Source: Chloroflexota bacterium
GTDB lineage: Bacteria > Chloroflexota > Limnocylindria > P2-11E
NCBI GenBank assembly: GCA_005889405.1
Contig: VBFY01000060.1
Span: forward strand, 18,393-82,392
Direction of reading: 5' to 3'
DNA length: 64,000 nt
Below, piece after piece: positions 1 through 9,965 of this stretch. A program made the translations under genes and the position numbers. The stretch's first letter is position 1. The number at the start of each line of letters is the position of its first letter. Under the pieces are notes generated by a model. The model saw only the letters and a list, made by a program, of their open reading frames with translations, was not told the origin of the DNA and did no database searches.

Positions 1-1
1 G

Positions 2-424
2 CCGGTCCTGACCGCGAACGGCCAGACGATCGAAGTCCGGGTCACCGGGCGCACCACAGGCGTGCTCGGCGACTACGGCGGGCTCGCGCGTGTGCTCCTC
101 AATCTGCTGGACAACGCGTCCAAGTACGGCCCACGTGGCGATCGCCTTCGCGTGCGTGTGCGCCGGCGTAACTCCGCGACGATCGTCTCCGTGCACGACC
201 ACGGTCCCGGGATCCCGCGTGGCGAGCGTCACGCGATCTTCCGCGCGTTCTACCGTACGAGCGGCGCACGGCAGTCGCAGGTCGATGGTCTCGGGCTCGG
301 TCTCAGCGTGGTGCGCGATGTCATCGACCAGCACGGCGGATCGGTCGGGGTAAGCTGCGCGCGCGGCGAGACGCGCGTGTGGTTCTGCATCCCGTCACGA
401 GAAGCCGACGGCGTCCGCGCATGA
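2..424 (+). CDS. Sensor histidine kinase, C-terminal fragment (HATPase domain), truncated by window start
   Basis: Open frame from base 2; N-box/G1/G2-like motifs LLNLLDNASKYG, HDHGPGIP, GLGLGLSVVRDVIDQHGG. Confidence 0.9.
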   Translation, partial: PVLTANGQTIEVRVTGRTTGVLGDYGGLARVLLNLLDNASKYGPRGDRLRVRVRRRNSATIVSVHDHGPGIPRGERHAIFRAFYRTSGARQSQVDGLGLGLSVVRDVIDQHGGSVGVSCARGETRVWFCIPSREADGVRA

Positions 425-1182
425 AGATCCTGCTCGTCGAGGATGATGCCGACCTTCGCGACGTGACCGCGTACTCGCTGCGCCGCGAACGCTTCGCCGT
501 GATCGAGGCCTGCGACGGCGCGCAGGCGCTTCATCGTTGGAAGGTGGACCGGCCCGACCTCATCGTGCTCGATCTCGGACTTCCGCGTCATGACGGCTTC
601 GACGTGCTGCAGCGGATCCGCGAGAAGGACTCGACGCCGATCCTGGTGTTGTCCGGTATCCAGGATGAGCAGAGCATCATCCGCGCCTTCGCCATCGGAG
701 CGGATGACTTCGTCTCCAAGCCCTTTGCCTCGAAACAGCTCGCGATGCGCATCCGCGCGATCCTCCGCCGCACCGGCATCGAGCCGCTGGAGCAATCACA
801 GCCGACGCTCGATATCGGCGATCTTCACATCGACCCGGAGGTCCGCGAGATCACCTGGGGCGGCAGCTACGTGCGCCTCACGCCGATCGAGTTCCGCATC
901 TTCCATTTGCTCGCGATGCACCTGGACCGCGTCGTGACCAGCAGCCGCCTCTTCGCCTACGTCTGGGGCTACGAGGGCGGAGATCCGAGCGCGCTACGCA
1001 CGCACATCAGCCACCTTCGGACCAAAGTGCACGTGACCGAGCATCCGGGTGCGGCCATCATCGGCGTGCCCGGCGTGGGATATCGCTTCCAGATGTCGGC
1101 GGATCAGGCGGGGGCGACCGCCCGGAACAAGGAACTGGCGAGCCGGGGATCGCTCGGGCCAATCTCCCTCCGAGCCGGCTGA
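421..1182 (+). CDS. OmpR/PhoB-family response regulator (receiver + winged helix)
   Basis: MKILLVEDDADLRD..LDLGLPRHDGFDVL..KPF; C-terminal winged helix ending GVPGVGYRF; ATGA overlap with upstream kinase. Confidence 0.93.
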   Translation: MKILLVEDDADLRDVTAYSLRRERFAVIEACDGAQALHRWKVDRPDLIVLDLGLPRHDGFDVLQRIREKDSTPILVLSGIQDEQSIIRAFAIGADDFVSKPFASKQLAMRIRAILRRTGIEPLEQSQPTLDIGDLHIDPEVREITWGGSYVRLTPIEFRIFHLLAMHLDRVVTSSRLFAYVWGYEGGDPSALRTHISHLRTKVHVTEHPGAAIIGVPGVGYRFQMSADQAGATARNKELASRGSLGPISLRAG

Positions 1183-1209
1183 GCCGCGCTCGCCCTCGGA
1201 ACACGGGCG

Positions 1210-2784
1210 ATGCCCGCGCGGTCTTGGCGACGTTCGCCGCTGGCCACCTGCACCGGTGTCCTCGTGATCGTTCTCGCGTTAACGGGCTGCGCGTCAACAC
1301 CACCAGGCCCGGGATCGGCCGCGGTCGTCACGGTCGACGCGCTGCGCTCGACCGGGCGTGCCGCGACGGAGCTGAACACCCAGATCATCTATCCCGGCGT
1401 CCTCGACCGCGTTCCCGGCGGGCCGGCGCTTCTCGCGGACTACGCGGCGCCGAAGATCCGTCTCATGCTGGGGACGGATGGCGCATATCTGCCCGATCAT
1501 CCGCCGACCCTGCCGGCGGGCTGGACCAAGGGCGCGTGGGACTTTCGCACGATCGACGAGCTCGTGACGGCCACGTTCGCCGCGGGGGCGCGACCGGTCC
1601 TGAACATCGGCTACATGCCCGACTGGATGTGGAACTGCGCGACGGCGCAGCCCGTCGACGCGACGTTCGCCCCGTTCGGTGAGTACGCTGCGCGCCTCGT
1701 CAGCTACTACAACCGCGGGAGCTTCATCGCCGAAGACGGTCGCGTCATCACCAACCCCGCGGGGACCGCGCACCGTGTCGACACCTGGGAGATCTGGAAC
1801 GAGCCGGACCTCTGGACGCTCGCCTGCGTCGGGCCGACCGGCAAAGGGCCGGGCCTTCCGTCGCTGAGTCCCGCAACGTACGTCGCCGTGTGGAACGCGC
1901 TCGCGCCGCGGATGCGGGCCGTCGATCCGACGATCAAGCTCGCGGGTCCGACCACGGCGCGCGGCGTCGAGGGCAACGCGTACGCGTACCTCGATCTTCT
2001 GATGCGGTCGGGTGATCCCAAGCCCGACATCGCGACGCTTCACGGCTACGGATCGCATGACGAGCGAGACCTCGACCGGTGCCTCTTCGATGGGTATGCG
2101 AGCGGCAGCGGCTGCCTCGCCGACGGCATCCCGAGCCTCACCAAGATGCTGACACGCATCCAGACCTCGGCACCCGGCCGGCCGACCTGGGTGACCGAGG
2201 CCAATGCTCTCGCCTCGTACGGCATCGACGCGAAGGCGCGCAACTGGGGACCGCTCGGCGCGGCGTGGCGCGCGAGCGCCTTCGCGCGCCTCTCCGCGAT
2301 GGGTGTGGACGCGATCTTCGACTACTCGTTCGTCCATCCCGGCGGCGACCAGTTCTCCGCGGTCGACCCGACGACCGGCACGCGGTTGCTGCCGTACTGG
2401 ACGAACCGCGAGCTCGCGCGCGCGTTCCCCGTCGGTGCGACGATCGTCGCGTCGGGGACCGATCGGCGTGGCATCGACACGCTCGCGGTGCGGCTCGCCG
2501 GCGGCGCGATCAACGTGCTGATCGTCAATCGCATCGTCGCGAGCGCGAGTGATGTCGGCGGAGCCGGACAGGGCCTCACGATCGAGCTGCAGCTCGCGGG
2601 AGTCACGTCGGCGGGCGAGCTGTCGGTGCGCAGTCTCGACGCGGGCACGCCGCTCGACTCGGGACCGGTCACGAGGAAGGTGGGCGCGGGCACGAGCGTG
2701 ACCCTCGCGCTTGGCGGGTACAGCGCGACCATCGTCAGCTACGAGCCCGCCGTCGCGCGAGCCCCGTCGGAGGCCACGCGATGA
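1210..2784 (+). CDS. Secreted lipoprotein, GH39/PslG-like glycoside hydrolase fold
   Basis: Lipobox LALTGC; WEIWNEPDLW catalytic-type motif; similar to N-terminal part of CDS 38294-41683. Confidence 0.75.
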   Translation: MPARSWRRSPLATCTGVLVIVLALTGCASTPPGPGSAAVVTVDALRSTGRAATELNTQIIYPGVLDRVPGGPALLADYAAPKIRLMLGTDGAYLPDHPPTLPAGWTKGAWDFRTIDELVTATFAAGARPVLNIGYMPDWMWNCATAQPVDATFAPFGEYAARLVSYYNRGSFIAEDGRVITNPAGTAHRVDTWEIWNEPDLWTLACVGPTGKGPGLPSLSPATYVAVWNALAPRMRAVDPTIKLAGPTTARGVEGNAYAYLDLLMRSGDPKPDIATLHGYGSHDERDLDRCLFDGYASGSGCLADGIPSLTKMLTRIQTSAPGRPTWVTEANALASYGIDAKARNWGPLGAAWRASAFARLSAMGVDAIFDYSFVHPGGDQFSAVDPTTGTRLLPYWTNRELARAFPVGATIVASGTDRRGIDTLAVRLAGGAINVLIVNRIVASASDVGGAGQGLTIELQLAGVTSAGELSVRSLDAGTPLDSGPVTRKVGAGTSVTLALGGYSATIVSYEPAVARAPSEATR

Positions 2785-4085
2785 TGCCGCACGTCCCGGC
2801 ACGCGCGCTGGCCGTCCTCGTCGTGATCGCGGCGGTCGCCCTCGCGTGCGAGCCGTTCGGGGCGCAGGGCGCCCCGCGGTCCGGCGCCGGGCCGGACGCG
2901 GCCTCGACCGCGGTATTCGGCGAGCGACTCGCGTTCGGTCTGCGGAATGACCCGACGGATCTGAATTGGATGGTCGAGAGCGGCGTGCCCTGGGCGGCGC
3001 GCTACACCTATCTATCGGGCGGCGTCAACACCGGCGAAGGCTGGGCGACCTGGACGAGCGAGCCCGGCTTCTATGCGACGGACTACGCCCGGCGCACGAA
3101 CGCGGCGGGCTACGTTCCCATCTTCAGCTACTACCAGCTCCAGCAATCGCGACCGAAGATCGGGACCACCGAGCGGGAGCGCGCGTACTCGAACCTCGCC
3201 GACCGCGCGACGATGCGCGACTACTACCGCGATTTCCGGCTTCTCATGCGATCGCTTGCCGATGTCGGCATGGCCGTGGTCCACGTCGAGCCGGATCTCT
3301 GGGGGTATATCGAGCAGGCGCGTCCCGAGGCGAGCGCGGTGCCAGTGAGCGTGCGCTCGTCGGGTGACCCAGACGTGTCGGGCGAGCCCGACAACGCCGC
3401 CGGCTTCGCCCAGGCGCTCCTTGGTCTACGCGATAAGTACGCGCCGCACGTGCTGCTCGCGGTCCACGCCTCGGCGTGGGGCGCCGGGCCCGATCCCGTC
3501 GTCAGCACGACGGCTGTCGACGCGGCTCGAATCGCGCGGGACACCGCGCATTTCCTGAGGAGCCTCGAGCGGACCGATCGTCGCTGGGACCTGGTCTTCC
3601 ACGACGTGATCGACCGCGATGCCGCGCTCGCGGCCGGGAAGGTCGCGGGACGGTCGTGGTGGGACGCCACGGATCAGACTCTTCCGAACTTCGCGCGCTG
3701 GCTCGTCTTCGTGCGCACGCTCTCGTCGTCGCTCGAGCGTCCGATCGTCGTGTGGCAGGTGCCGGTGGGCAACCAGCGCTTCCGCTCGATGGATAACTCT
3801 CCCGGACATTTCCAGGACAACCGCGCCGAATACTTCCTCGCGCACGCCGACCTGCTCGCCGCATCCGGCGTCGCGGCCGTCCTGTTCGGCCCCGGGGTCG
3901 ACGATGCGACGTGGTACCTGGACGCGCGGCACGACGGCGTCACCAACCCGCCGGCGGTCAGCGCGTTCGGATGCGACCGCTGCAACACCGAGATCGCGAC
4001 GTTCGCCGACGACGACGGCGGCAACCTGCGGCTTGCGGTGGGCGCCTATTACCGATCGGGTGGGGTCGCGCTGCAGCCGCGCTAG
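2781..4085 (+). CDS. Lipoprotein of unknown function, probable secreted TIM-barrel-like protein
   Basis: Signal/lipobox VVIAAVALAC; ATGA overlap with preceding GH-like gene. Confidence 0.6.
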   Translation: MMPHVPARALAVLVVIAAVALACEPFGAQGAPRSGAGPDAASTAVFGERLAFGLRNDPTDLNWMVESGVPWAARYTYLSGGVNTGEGWATWTSEPGFYATDYARRTNAAGYVPIFSYYQLQQSRPKIGTTERERAYSNLADRATMRDYYRDFRLLMRSLADVGMAVVHVEPDLWGYIEQARPEASAVPVSVRSSGDPDVSGEPDNAAGFAQALLGLRDKYAPHVLLAVHASAWGAGPDPVVSTTAVDAARIARDTAHFLRSLERTDRRWDLVFHDVIDRDAALAAGKVAGRSWWDATDQTLPNFARWLVFVRTLSSSLERPIVVWQVPVGNQRFRSMDNSPGHFQDNRAEYFLAHADLLAASGVAAVLFGPGVDDATWYLDARHDGVTNPPAVSAFGCDRCNTEIATFADDDGGNLRLAVGAYYRSGGVALQPR

Positions 4086-4088
4086 TCG

Positions 4089-5090
4089 CTAGTCCGGTGC
4101 CTGTCGGGCGAGCTCGGCGATGGGCTCGAGCAGCACCGGCGGGGCGTGCAGGTACGTCGTGGCTCGCCGCTTCTGGTCGATGTCGTCGCAGATCCGGTCG
4201 ACCTGCTCGGCCGTCATCCCCAGGTAGGCCGCGATGACATCGTGCGCGACACCGTGGTTCTTCGCCCAGAGCACCAGATCCAGCCGCGAGTAGTCCAGCG
4301 AGTAGTAGAAGTCCTCCTGCGACTGCGCGAGGCTGAAGGTGTCCGTCGTCGGCTCGCGCCGGAGGATCTCCTCGTTGACGCCAAGATGGCGAGCCAGCGC
4401 GTAGACCTGGCTCTTGTACAGACCGGCGATGGGCTTCACATCGGCGGCGCCGTCGCCGAGCTTCACGAAGAATCCCTGGTCGTACTCGAGACGATTGGGG
4501 GTGCCCGCGACGGCATAGCTCAGGCGGTCGGCGTGGTAGTACTCCAGCATCTTTCGGACGCGCTGCTTGAAATTGGTCGCGGCCACGATCTCGAGATACG
4601 CGCGCGGCGGCAGACGGAAGCGGCGTTCGTCGCCGGACCGGGTGCGGACGACGAGCTGGAAGAAGTGCAGGAGCTCGCCCTTGAGCGGGTCGCTCGCGAG
4701 AACGATCTTCCACGGCAGATCGGGCTCGAAGTCAGGAAAGACACCACGCACCGCGGCGTTCCGGATCTGATAACAGCCGGTCGCCTCGAGCATCGGCGCG
4801 ATGTCGTGGACCTCGTACGGGATCTGGAGCCGTTCGCACAGAGCGCGTCCGTAGACGAGGCTCTCCGGGCTCGAGTCGCGCTCGGGAAGGAGCAGCGCGA
4901 AGACGCGCTCCGGTCCGAGAGCCCTGACGCTCAGCGCCGCGACGCACGCGGAGTCGATCCCACCCGATACCGCGACGATCACCCCGCGGCGCCGTAGGCG
5001 CTGGAGCACCGCGACGCGAAGCGCGGCCGCGAGCTCCGCGGCCTTCGCTTCGAGGTCGAGCGAGAGCGCATCGCGCAGCACGTTGCTCAC
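4089..5090 (-). CDS. NAD(+) synthase-like PP-loop ATP pyrophosphatase
   Basis: AVSGGIDSACVAALS PP-loop; KLGDGAADVKPIAGLYKSQVYALARHLG; last gene of EPS operon. Confidence 0.82.
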   Translation of the reverse strand: MSNVLRDALSLDLEAKAAELAAALRVAVLQRLRRRGVIVAVSGGIDSACVAALSVRALGPERVFALLLPERDSSPESLVYGRALCERLQIPYEVHDIAPMLEATGCYQIRNAAVRGVFPDFEPDLPWKIVLASDPLKGELLHFFQLVVRTRSGDERRFRLPPRAYLEIVAATNFKQRVRKMLEYYHADRLSYAVAGTPNRLEYDQGFFVKLGDGAADVKPIAGLYKSQVYALARHLGVNEEILRREPTTDTFSLAQSQEDFYYSLDYSRLDLVLWAKNHGVAHDVIAAYLGMTAEQVDRICDDIDQKRRATTYLHAPPVLLEPIAELARQAPD

Positions 5091-6622
5091 GTCCGATCCG
5101 CGGCCTGCGGACCGAGGAGCTCCGACGCAACGCGCGCACGCAGCAGCTTCCCCGATTCGTTGTGTGGGAGCGCGTCGACGAACGCGATCGCCTTCGGTAC
5201 CTTGAAGGGCGCGAGGTGCTCGAGGCAGAAGCGGCGCAGGCCGCTCTCGGTGAGGCTGCTGCCGGCGCGCCGTACGACGAACGCGGCCGCGACCTCCCCG
5301 CTCACCTCTTCGGTCGAGCCGACGACCGCGGCCTCAGCGACCTCGGGATGGCGCGTGATCGCCTCCTCGATCTCGCTCGGGCTCACGCGGTGGCCGTCGA
5401 TCTTCAGGATGTCCTTCGTCCGACCCACATAGAAGAGGAATCCGTCCGCGTCGCGCCGCGCCAGATCTCCGGTCCAGAGCCAGCCTTCGCGGAGGATTTG
5501 GCGCGTCTCCTCCGGGTCGGCGAAGTAGCCGGGCGTGACGTTGTCGCCGCGCGCGACCAGGTGACCGACCTCGCCATCGGGGACCGGAGCCCCCGAGCCG
5601 TCCACGACGCGGAGCTCGACACCCGGGACGGCGATCCCGATCGAGCCTTCCTTGTCGGCGGCGCGCTCGGGTGGAAGGTAGCTGAGGCGAGCCGTCGCTT
5701 CGGTCTGCCCGTACATGATGAAAAGGCGCGCGGGCCGGAACGCCTCCCGCGCCCAGCGGACAGTGTCGGGCGCCATCGCGCCGCCGGCCTGCGTCACGAA
5801 GCGCAGCCGAGCGAGTCCGACACCGCCCAGGTCGACCTGACGCCGGATGATCTCGAACGTCGTTGGCACTCCCGCGAAGTTGGTGCATCCCTCGTCGCGG
5901 ATCGCTTCGACGACGGCGCGTGGATACATGAAGCGGTCGTCGAGGAACACCGAGCCGCCGGAGAAGAGGTGCGTCTGCAACACGCTACGGCCGTAGCAAT
6001 AGGAGAGCGGCAGCACGAGCATGGCGCGGTCTCGCTCCGTGAGATCCAGGAACTGCACGATCGAGCGCGTGTTCGCGTCGACGTTGCGCCACGTCTGAAC
6101 GACGCCGCGCGGCTCGCCGGTCGAACCCGACGTGTACACGATGAGCGCGGGGTCATCGAGCCGCAGAAGGTGCGGCTGCAGCGACGGCGCGTCAGACTCC
6201 GAGACGACGGCGCCGTCCTCGCTGATCGACGCCCCCACCACCCACAGCCGCAGCCGATGCTGACGCGCGAGATCGGTCCACAGGCGCAGATCCCGCGCGT
6301 GCACGACGGCCTCGCGGGCGCCGGTCTTCGCCAGGATCGCGGACAGCGCGGGCGCGCGCCAGGTGTTGCCGACCTCGACCACGCAGGCACCGATCGTCTG
6401 GATCGCGAGCTCGGCCACGACGGTCGCCACGAGATTCGGCAGCGATACGACGACGCGGTCACCGGCGACGACGCCCGCCGCCGCGAAGTGCGCCGCCAGG
6501 ACGCGGAAGCGTTCGGCGAGCTCGCTGTACGAGAGCCGCGCCTCGGGCGTCGCGATCGCGGGCGCGTCGGGCGACCGTCGCGCGTGCGAGCGGACCCACT
6601 CCGGGATGAACGGAGTGTTCAT
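5087..6622 (-). CDS. AMP-dependent acyl/aminoacyl-CoA or -ACP ligase
   Basis: ANL motifs VYTSGSTGEPRGV, MYGQTEATARLSYLPPE, WTGDLARRDADGFLFYVGRTKDILKIDGHRVSPSEIE; MNTPFIPEW start overlaps asnB stop. Confidence 0.9.
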   Translation of the reverse strand: MNTPFIPEWVRSHARRSPDAPAIATPEARLSYSELAERFRVLAAHFAAAGVVAGDRVVVSLPNLVATVVAELAIQTIGACVVEVGNTWRAPALSAILAKTGAREAVVHARDLRLWTDLARQHRLRLWVVGASISEDGAVVSESDAPSLQPHLLRLDDPALIVYTSGSTGEPRGVVQTWRNVDANTRSIVQFLDLTERDRAMLVLPLSYCYGRSVLQTHLFSGGSVFLDDRFMYPRAVVEAIRDEGCTNFAGVPTTFEIIRRQVDLGGVGLARLRFVTQAGGAMAPDTVRWAREAFRPARLFIMYGQTEATARLSYLPPERAADKEGSIGIAVPGVELRVVDGSGAPVPDGEVGHLVARGDNVTPGYFADPEETRQILREGWLWTGDLARRDADGFLFYVGRTKDILKIDGHRVSPSEIEEAITRHPEVAEAAVVGSTEEVSGEVAAAFVVRRAGSSLTESGLRRFCLEHLAPFKVPKAIAFVDALPHNESGKLLRARVASELLGPQAADRT

Positions 6623-8595
6623 GCGGCCGCCAGGTCCACGGCGTCGATGTCCGCCTGCGCGACGGCTGCGGGCGCGAGGAACTGTTCGGCCAGAAGCTGG
6701 GTCGTCGCGACCGCCATGATCGCCTGGCTGTCCGTCTCGCTCGGACTCGAGCTCTGGGCGGACAGCTTCGCGACCAGACGCGCGATCTTGTCGTCGTCGA
6801 AGATGCCGCGCTCGCGGATCGCGTCGCGCGACATGAGCGCGTTCGCCCAGCGCGGCGCCTGCCGGCCGGTGAGCGCCGATGCGATGGGCGCCCGGTAGGG
6901 AAACTTCCGCCGCCGGAGGACGCGCTCGGGAACCCAGCGCGCCGCGTAGCGCTTCAGGATCCACTTCTCCTTCAGGCCGCGGAGCTTCAGACCCTCGGGC
7001 AGTGTGGCGGCGAACTCGATGAGGCGGTGATCGAGGAACGGAAAACGGCCCTCGACGGAATGTGCCATGAGCATGCGGTCGCCCTGCGCGCTGAGGAGGT
7101 TGCCCGTCAGGAGCGTGGTCATCTCGAGGTACTGCGCCCGCGCCAACGGCCGCCAGCCGCGTACGCGCGACGGCACAGACGCGATGAGCGACGCCGCAGG
7201 ATCCTCTGCCGCGGTGCGCTCGGCGAAGTCCGGTGACAGGAAACGCAGCGTCCGGCCGCTCGCGGCCCAGCGCGGCAGATGCGAGAAGTGCGGATCGTCC
7301 GGCCGATCCAGGCCGACACCGAAGAACTGCGCGAGCAGCTCGTCGCCCTGTTCGCTGAGTGGCAGGTACGGGTAGAGCCTGCGAAGGAGGGTCGGTCGGC
7401 GGGCCGACTTCGGCTGACGCGACCAGAACTGCCGCACGCGCGCCTCGCCGAAGAGGTCGTAGCCCCAGAAGATCTCGTCGGAGCCCTCGCCGGTCAGCAC
7501 GACCTTCGTGCGATGCTCGTTGACGAGGCCGCTGAGCGCGTACAGGGGTGCCGGAGCCGAGCGCACGAGCACCTGCTCGGCGTGGAACACGACGTCGGGC
7601 AGGAGCTCGCCGATCGCGCGACTCGTGATCTGCACCGATCGGTGGTCGGTCGCGAGCGCGCGCGCGACCTCCTGCTGGTAGCCGCGCTCGTCGAAGCTCC
7701 GGTCGGCGAAGGCGACCGAGTAGGTCGACAGCGTCCCACCGAGCTGCGACTGCGCGATGGCGGAGAGAAGGCTCGAGTCGAGGCCCCCGGACAGGTAGGC
7801 GGCCACCGGCACGTCGGCGCGAAGACGCAGGCGCACCGCGCTCTCGAGGAGCTCACCGAGCTCCGCCTCGGCCTCGTCCTCGGAGAGGTCGGCGCGCGGC
7901 TCGACCCCGAGGTCGAGATCCCAGTACCGCCGGGTCTCGAGCCGACCGTCGGCGAAGCGCGCGATCGAGCCGGGCGCGAGCTGGGAGATCCCCTCGAACA
8001 TGGTGCGCGGCACGACGGGCGACCACAGCTGCAGGGTCTGCTTCAGCGCGACGGCGTCGATGGCCGGCTCTCGCCAGCCGCCGGCAAAGATCGCCTTCGC
8101 TTCAGACGCGAAGGCGAGTCCCTCGCTCGTCATGGTGTAGTGCAGCGGCAGGATGCCGACGCGATCGCGCGCCAGCCAGAGCGCCCGAGTGCGCGGATCG
8201 AAGATCGCGAAAGCGAACTGGCCGATGAAGTCGTTCACGCAGTCGATGCCCTTCGACACGTACGACGCGAGGACGACCTCCGTGTCGGAAGTGGTGCGGA
8301 ACGCGTAGCCCGGTGCGAGCTCCGCGCGCAGCTCGACGTAGTTGAAGATCTCGCCGTTGAAGATGAGCGTCACGCCGCTTCGTGGATCGATCATCGGCTG
8401 CGCTCCGCCCGCCAGATCGACGATCGCCAGACGCGCGTGTCCGAGCGCGGCGCCGTCCAGGAGCACCGCGCGCTGCGCGTCAGGGCCGCGGTGCCTCAGG
8501 CTCGCGGTCATGCTGCGCAGCCGGGCTCCATAGCGCGCCTCGCGCTCCCGCGCAGGACAGCCCGGTCGCGTGGTGAAACCGACGATGCCGCACAT
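6619..8595 (-). CDS. asnB: Asparagine synthase (glutamine-hydrolysing) family
   Basis: MCGIVGF N-terminal Cys2; RHRGPDAQR; SGGLDSSLLSAIA; TGEGSDEIFWGYD. Confidence 0.93.
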   Translation of the reverse strand: MCGIVGFTTRPGCPAREREARYGARLRSMTASLRHRGPDAQRAVLLDGAALGHARLAIVDLAGGAQPMIDPRSGVTLIFNGEIFNYVELRAELAPGYAFRTTSDTEVVLASYVSKGIDCVNDFIGQFAFAIFDPRTRALWLARDRVGILPLHYTMTSEGLAFASEAKAIFAGGWREPAIDAVALKQTLQLWSPVVPRTMFEGISQLAPGSIARFADGRLETRRYWDLDLGVEPRADLSEDEAEAELGELLESAVRLRLRADVPVAAYLSGGLDSSLLSAIAQSQLGGTLSTYSVAFADRSFDERGYQQEVARALATDHRSVQITSRAIGELLPDVVFHAEQVLVRSAPAPLYALSGLVNEHRTKVVLTGEGSDEIFWGYDLFGEARVRQFWSRQPKSARRPTLLRRLYPYLPLSEQGDELLAQFFGVGLDRPDDPHFSHLPRWAASGRTLRFLSPDFAERTAAEDPAASLIASVPSRVRGWRPLARAQYLEMTTLLTGNLLSAQGDRMLMAHSVEGRFPFLDHRLIEFAATLPEGLKLRGLKEKWILKRYAARWVPERVLRRRKFPYRAPIASALTGRQAPRWANALMSRDAIRERGIFDDDKIARLVAKLSAQSSSPSETDSQAIMAVATTQLLAEQFLAPAAVAQADIDAVDLAAA

Positions 8596-8853
8596 CTACG
8601 TGGCGGGCACGGGCGTCGCGGCCTGGACCTTCCGGTCGACGAATGCGGAGGCACGCCGCAGCGAGTCGAGGTTCTGCGGGAGGAGCTCGCTGTCGCGGAT
8701 CTTCACGCCGAACACCTGCTCGATGAAGAGAACGAGCTCCATCATCCCCGTCGAATCGATGATCCCGCTGCGGAGGAAGGACTCATCGTCGTTGAAATCG
8801 TCGACGAAGAAGGTGTCGACGATGAACTGTCGGAGGCGATCGCGCGTGCTCAT
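8596..8853 (-). CDS. Acyl carrier protein
   Basis: 85 aa; SGIIDSTGMMELVLFIEQVFGVKI phosphopantetheine Ser motif (DSTG). Confidence 0.85.
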   Translation of the reverse strand: MSTRDRLRQFIVDTFFVDDFNDDESFLRSGIIDSTGMMELVLFIEQVFGVKIRDSELLPQNLDSLRRASAFVDRKVQAATPVPAT

Positions 8854-9965
8854 CTGCGCTCCGAGCGGACGCCGCGTCCCGCCGTCCGATCGGACCGGAG
8901 GCTGAGGCTCATGCATCTCACCGGATTGCCGATCGCGAGACTGTTGGCCGGCACGTCGGCGGTCACCCTGCTTCCGGCCGAGATCACCGAGCCCGATCCG
9001 ATGGTCACGCCTGGGTCGATGCTCGCCCCATGCGCGATCCACACGTCGGAGCCGATGACGACCGGGCCCGTTCGATCGCCCGTCCGATCCGAGACGCGCA
9101 CGAAGGAACCGAACTGGCAGCGCTCGCCGATCGTCACCGAGCGCGAGACGGTCACCGACACGCCGTAGTTGAAGATCGTGCCCGCGCCGATCTCGAGCGC
9201 TCCACCCCGTGCGCAGACCAAACCGGTCGGGATCATCCCGCCGAGCAGGACGGCATTCGAGCCGACGCGGATGCTGCCTTCGTTCACGACGGCGACCGGT
9301 CCGCCGGCGCGCACGTGCGTTCCGAGCGTGCAGGTCCGCAGGTACCACGCCGCGCGGATGATGTCGGCCGCCGCGCGCACCTTTCCGATGACCGAACGAG
9401 CGGGAACGATCGAACGGTCGTGCGCCACGGGCATGCGCTCCGCGCCATCGCCTGTCCGGCTCGACGCGGATGATGGCTGAGCTGCCCCGAATCGCCGCGA
9501 CACGACCGCGCCCGGCGGCACGACCGCGCCGCTCTCGATCGATGCCCCCGGCAGCAGGATGGCGCGCTCGCCGATGAATGCCCCGGCGCCGACGACCACC
9601 GGGCGCGACGGCGGGAGGCGATGCTCTCCGTCCAGCGGATGGAAGTGGTTGTCCATGATCTTGCAGAAGGCTCCGAGGGTCGCACCGGCGCCGATCGTGA
9701 TGCGCGCGATGGCCTCGAGGGACGCGCCCGACTCGATCCGGACATCTCGGCCGACCCGGATCTCGGCGCCACTCGTGGCGTGTAGCTCGATCGGCGCGGA
9801 CCGCGCGTCGAGGACGACGTCCTCGTCGACGATCACGTCACCCTGGCCGTGGATCCAGACCTTTCCGAGCACACGGACCGATCGCGCGAGTGACGGCCTG
9901 CGACCGAGGGCGAAGTGACGCACCAGTCCGACCGAGTGGCGACGGAGCGGCGTGGCTGCGCTCAT
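8850..9965 (-). CDS. Left-handed beta-helix (hexapeptide) acyltransferase, two LbH segments
   Basis: Repeated [LIV]-G-x4 hexads in both halves (IGAGATLGAFCKIMDN; VIGSDVWIAHGASIDPGVTIGSGSVISAGSRV). Confidence 0.85.
   Translation of the reverse strand: MSAATPLRRHSVGLVRHFALGRRPSLARSVRVLGKVWIHGQGDVIVDEDVVLDARSAPIELHATSGAEIRVGRDVRIESGASLEAIARITIGAGATLGAFCKIMDNHFHPLDGEHRLPPSRPVVVGAGAFIGERAILLPGASIESGAVVPPGAVVSRRFGAAQPSSASSRTGDGAERMPVAHDRSIVPARSVIGKVRAAADIIRAAWYLRTCTLGTHVRAGGPVAVVNEGSIRVGSNAVLLGGMIPTGLVCARGGALEIGAGTIFNYGVSVTVSRSVTIGERCQFGSFVRVSDRTGDRTGPVVIGSDVWIAHGASIDPGVTIGSGSVISAGSRVTADVPANSLAIGNPVRCMSLSLRSDRTAGRGVRSERR

Noticed and set aside
1294-2802. 502-aa minus-strand ORF
   Set aside because: Antisense of the GH39-like lipoprotein gene, which has signal sequence and WNEPD motif.
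5162-6898. 578-aa plus-strand ORF
   Set aside because: Antisense of a clear ANL ligase; charged low-complexity translation.
7279-9168. 629-aa plus-strand ORF
   Set aside because: Antisense of asnB, ACP and acyltransferase, all with canonical motifs.
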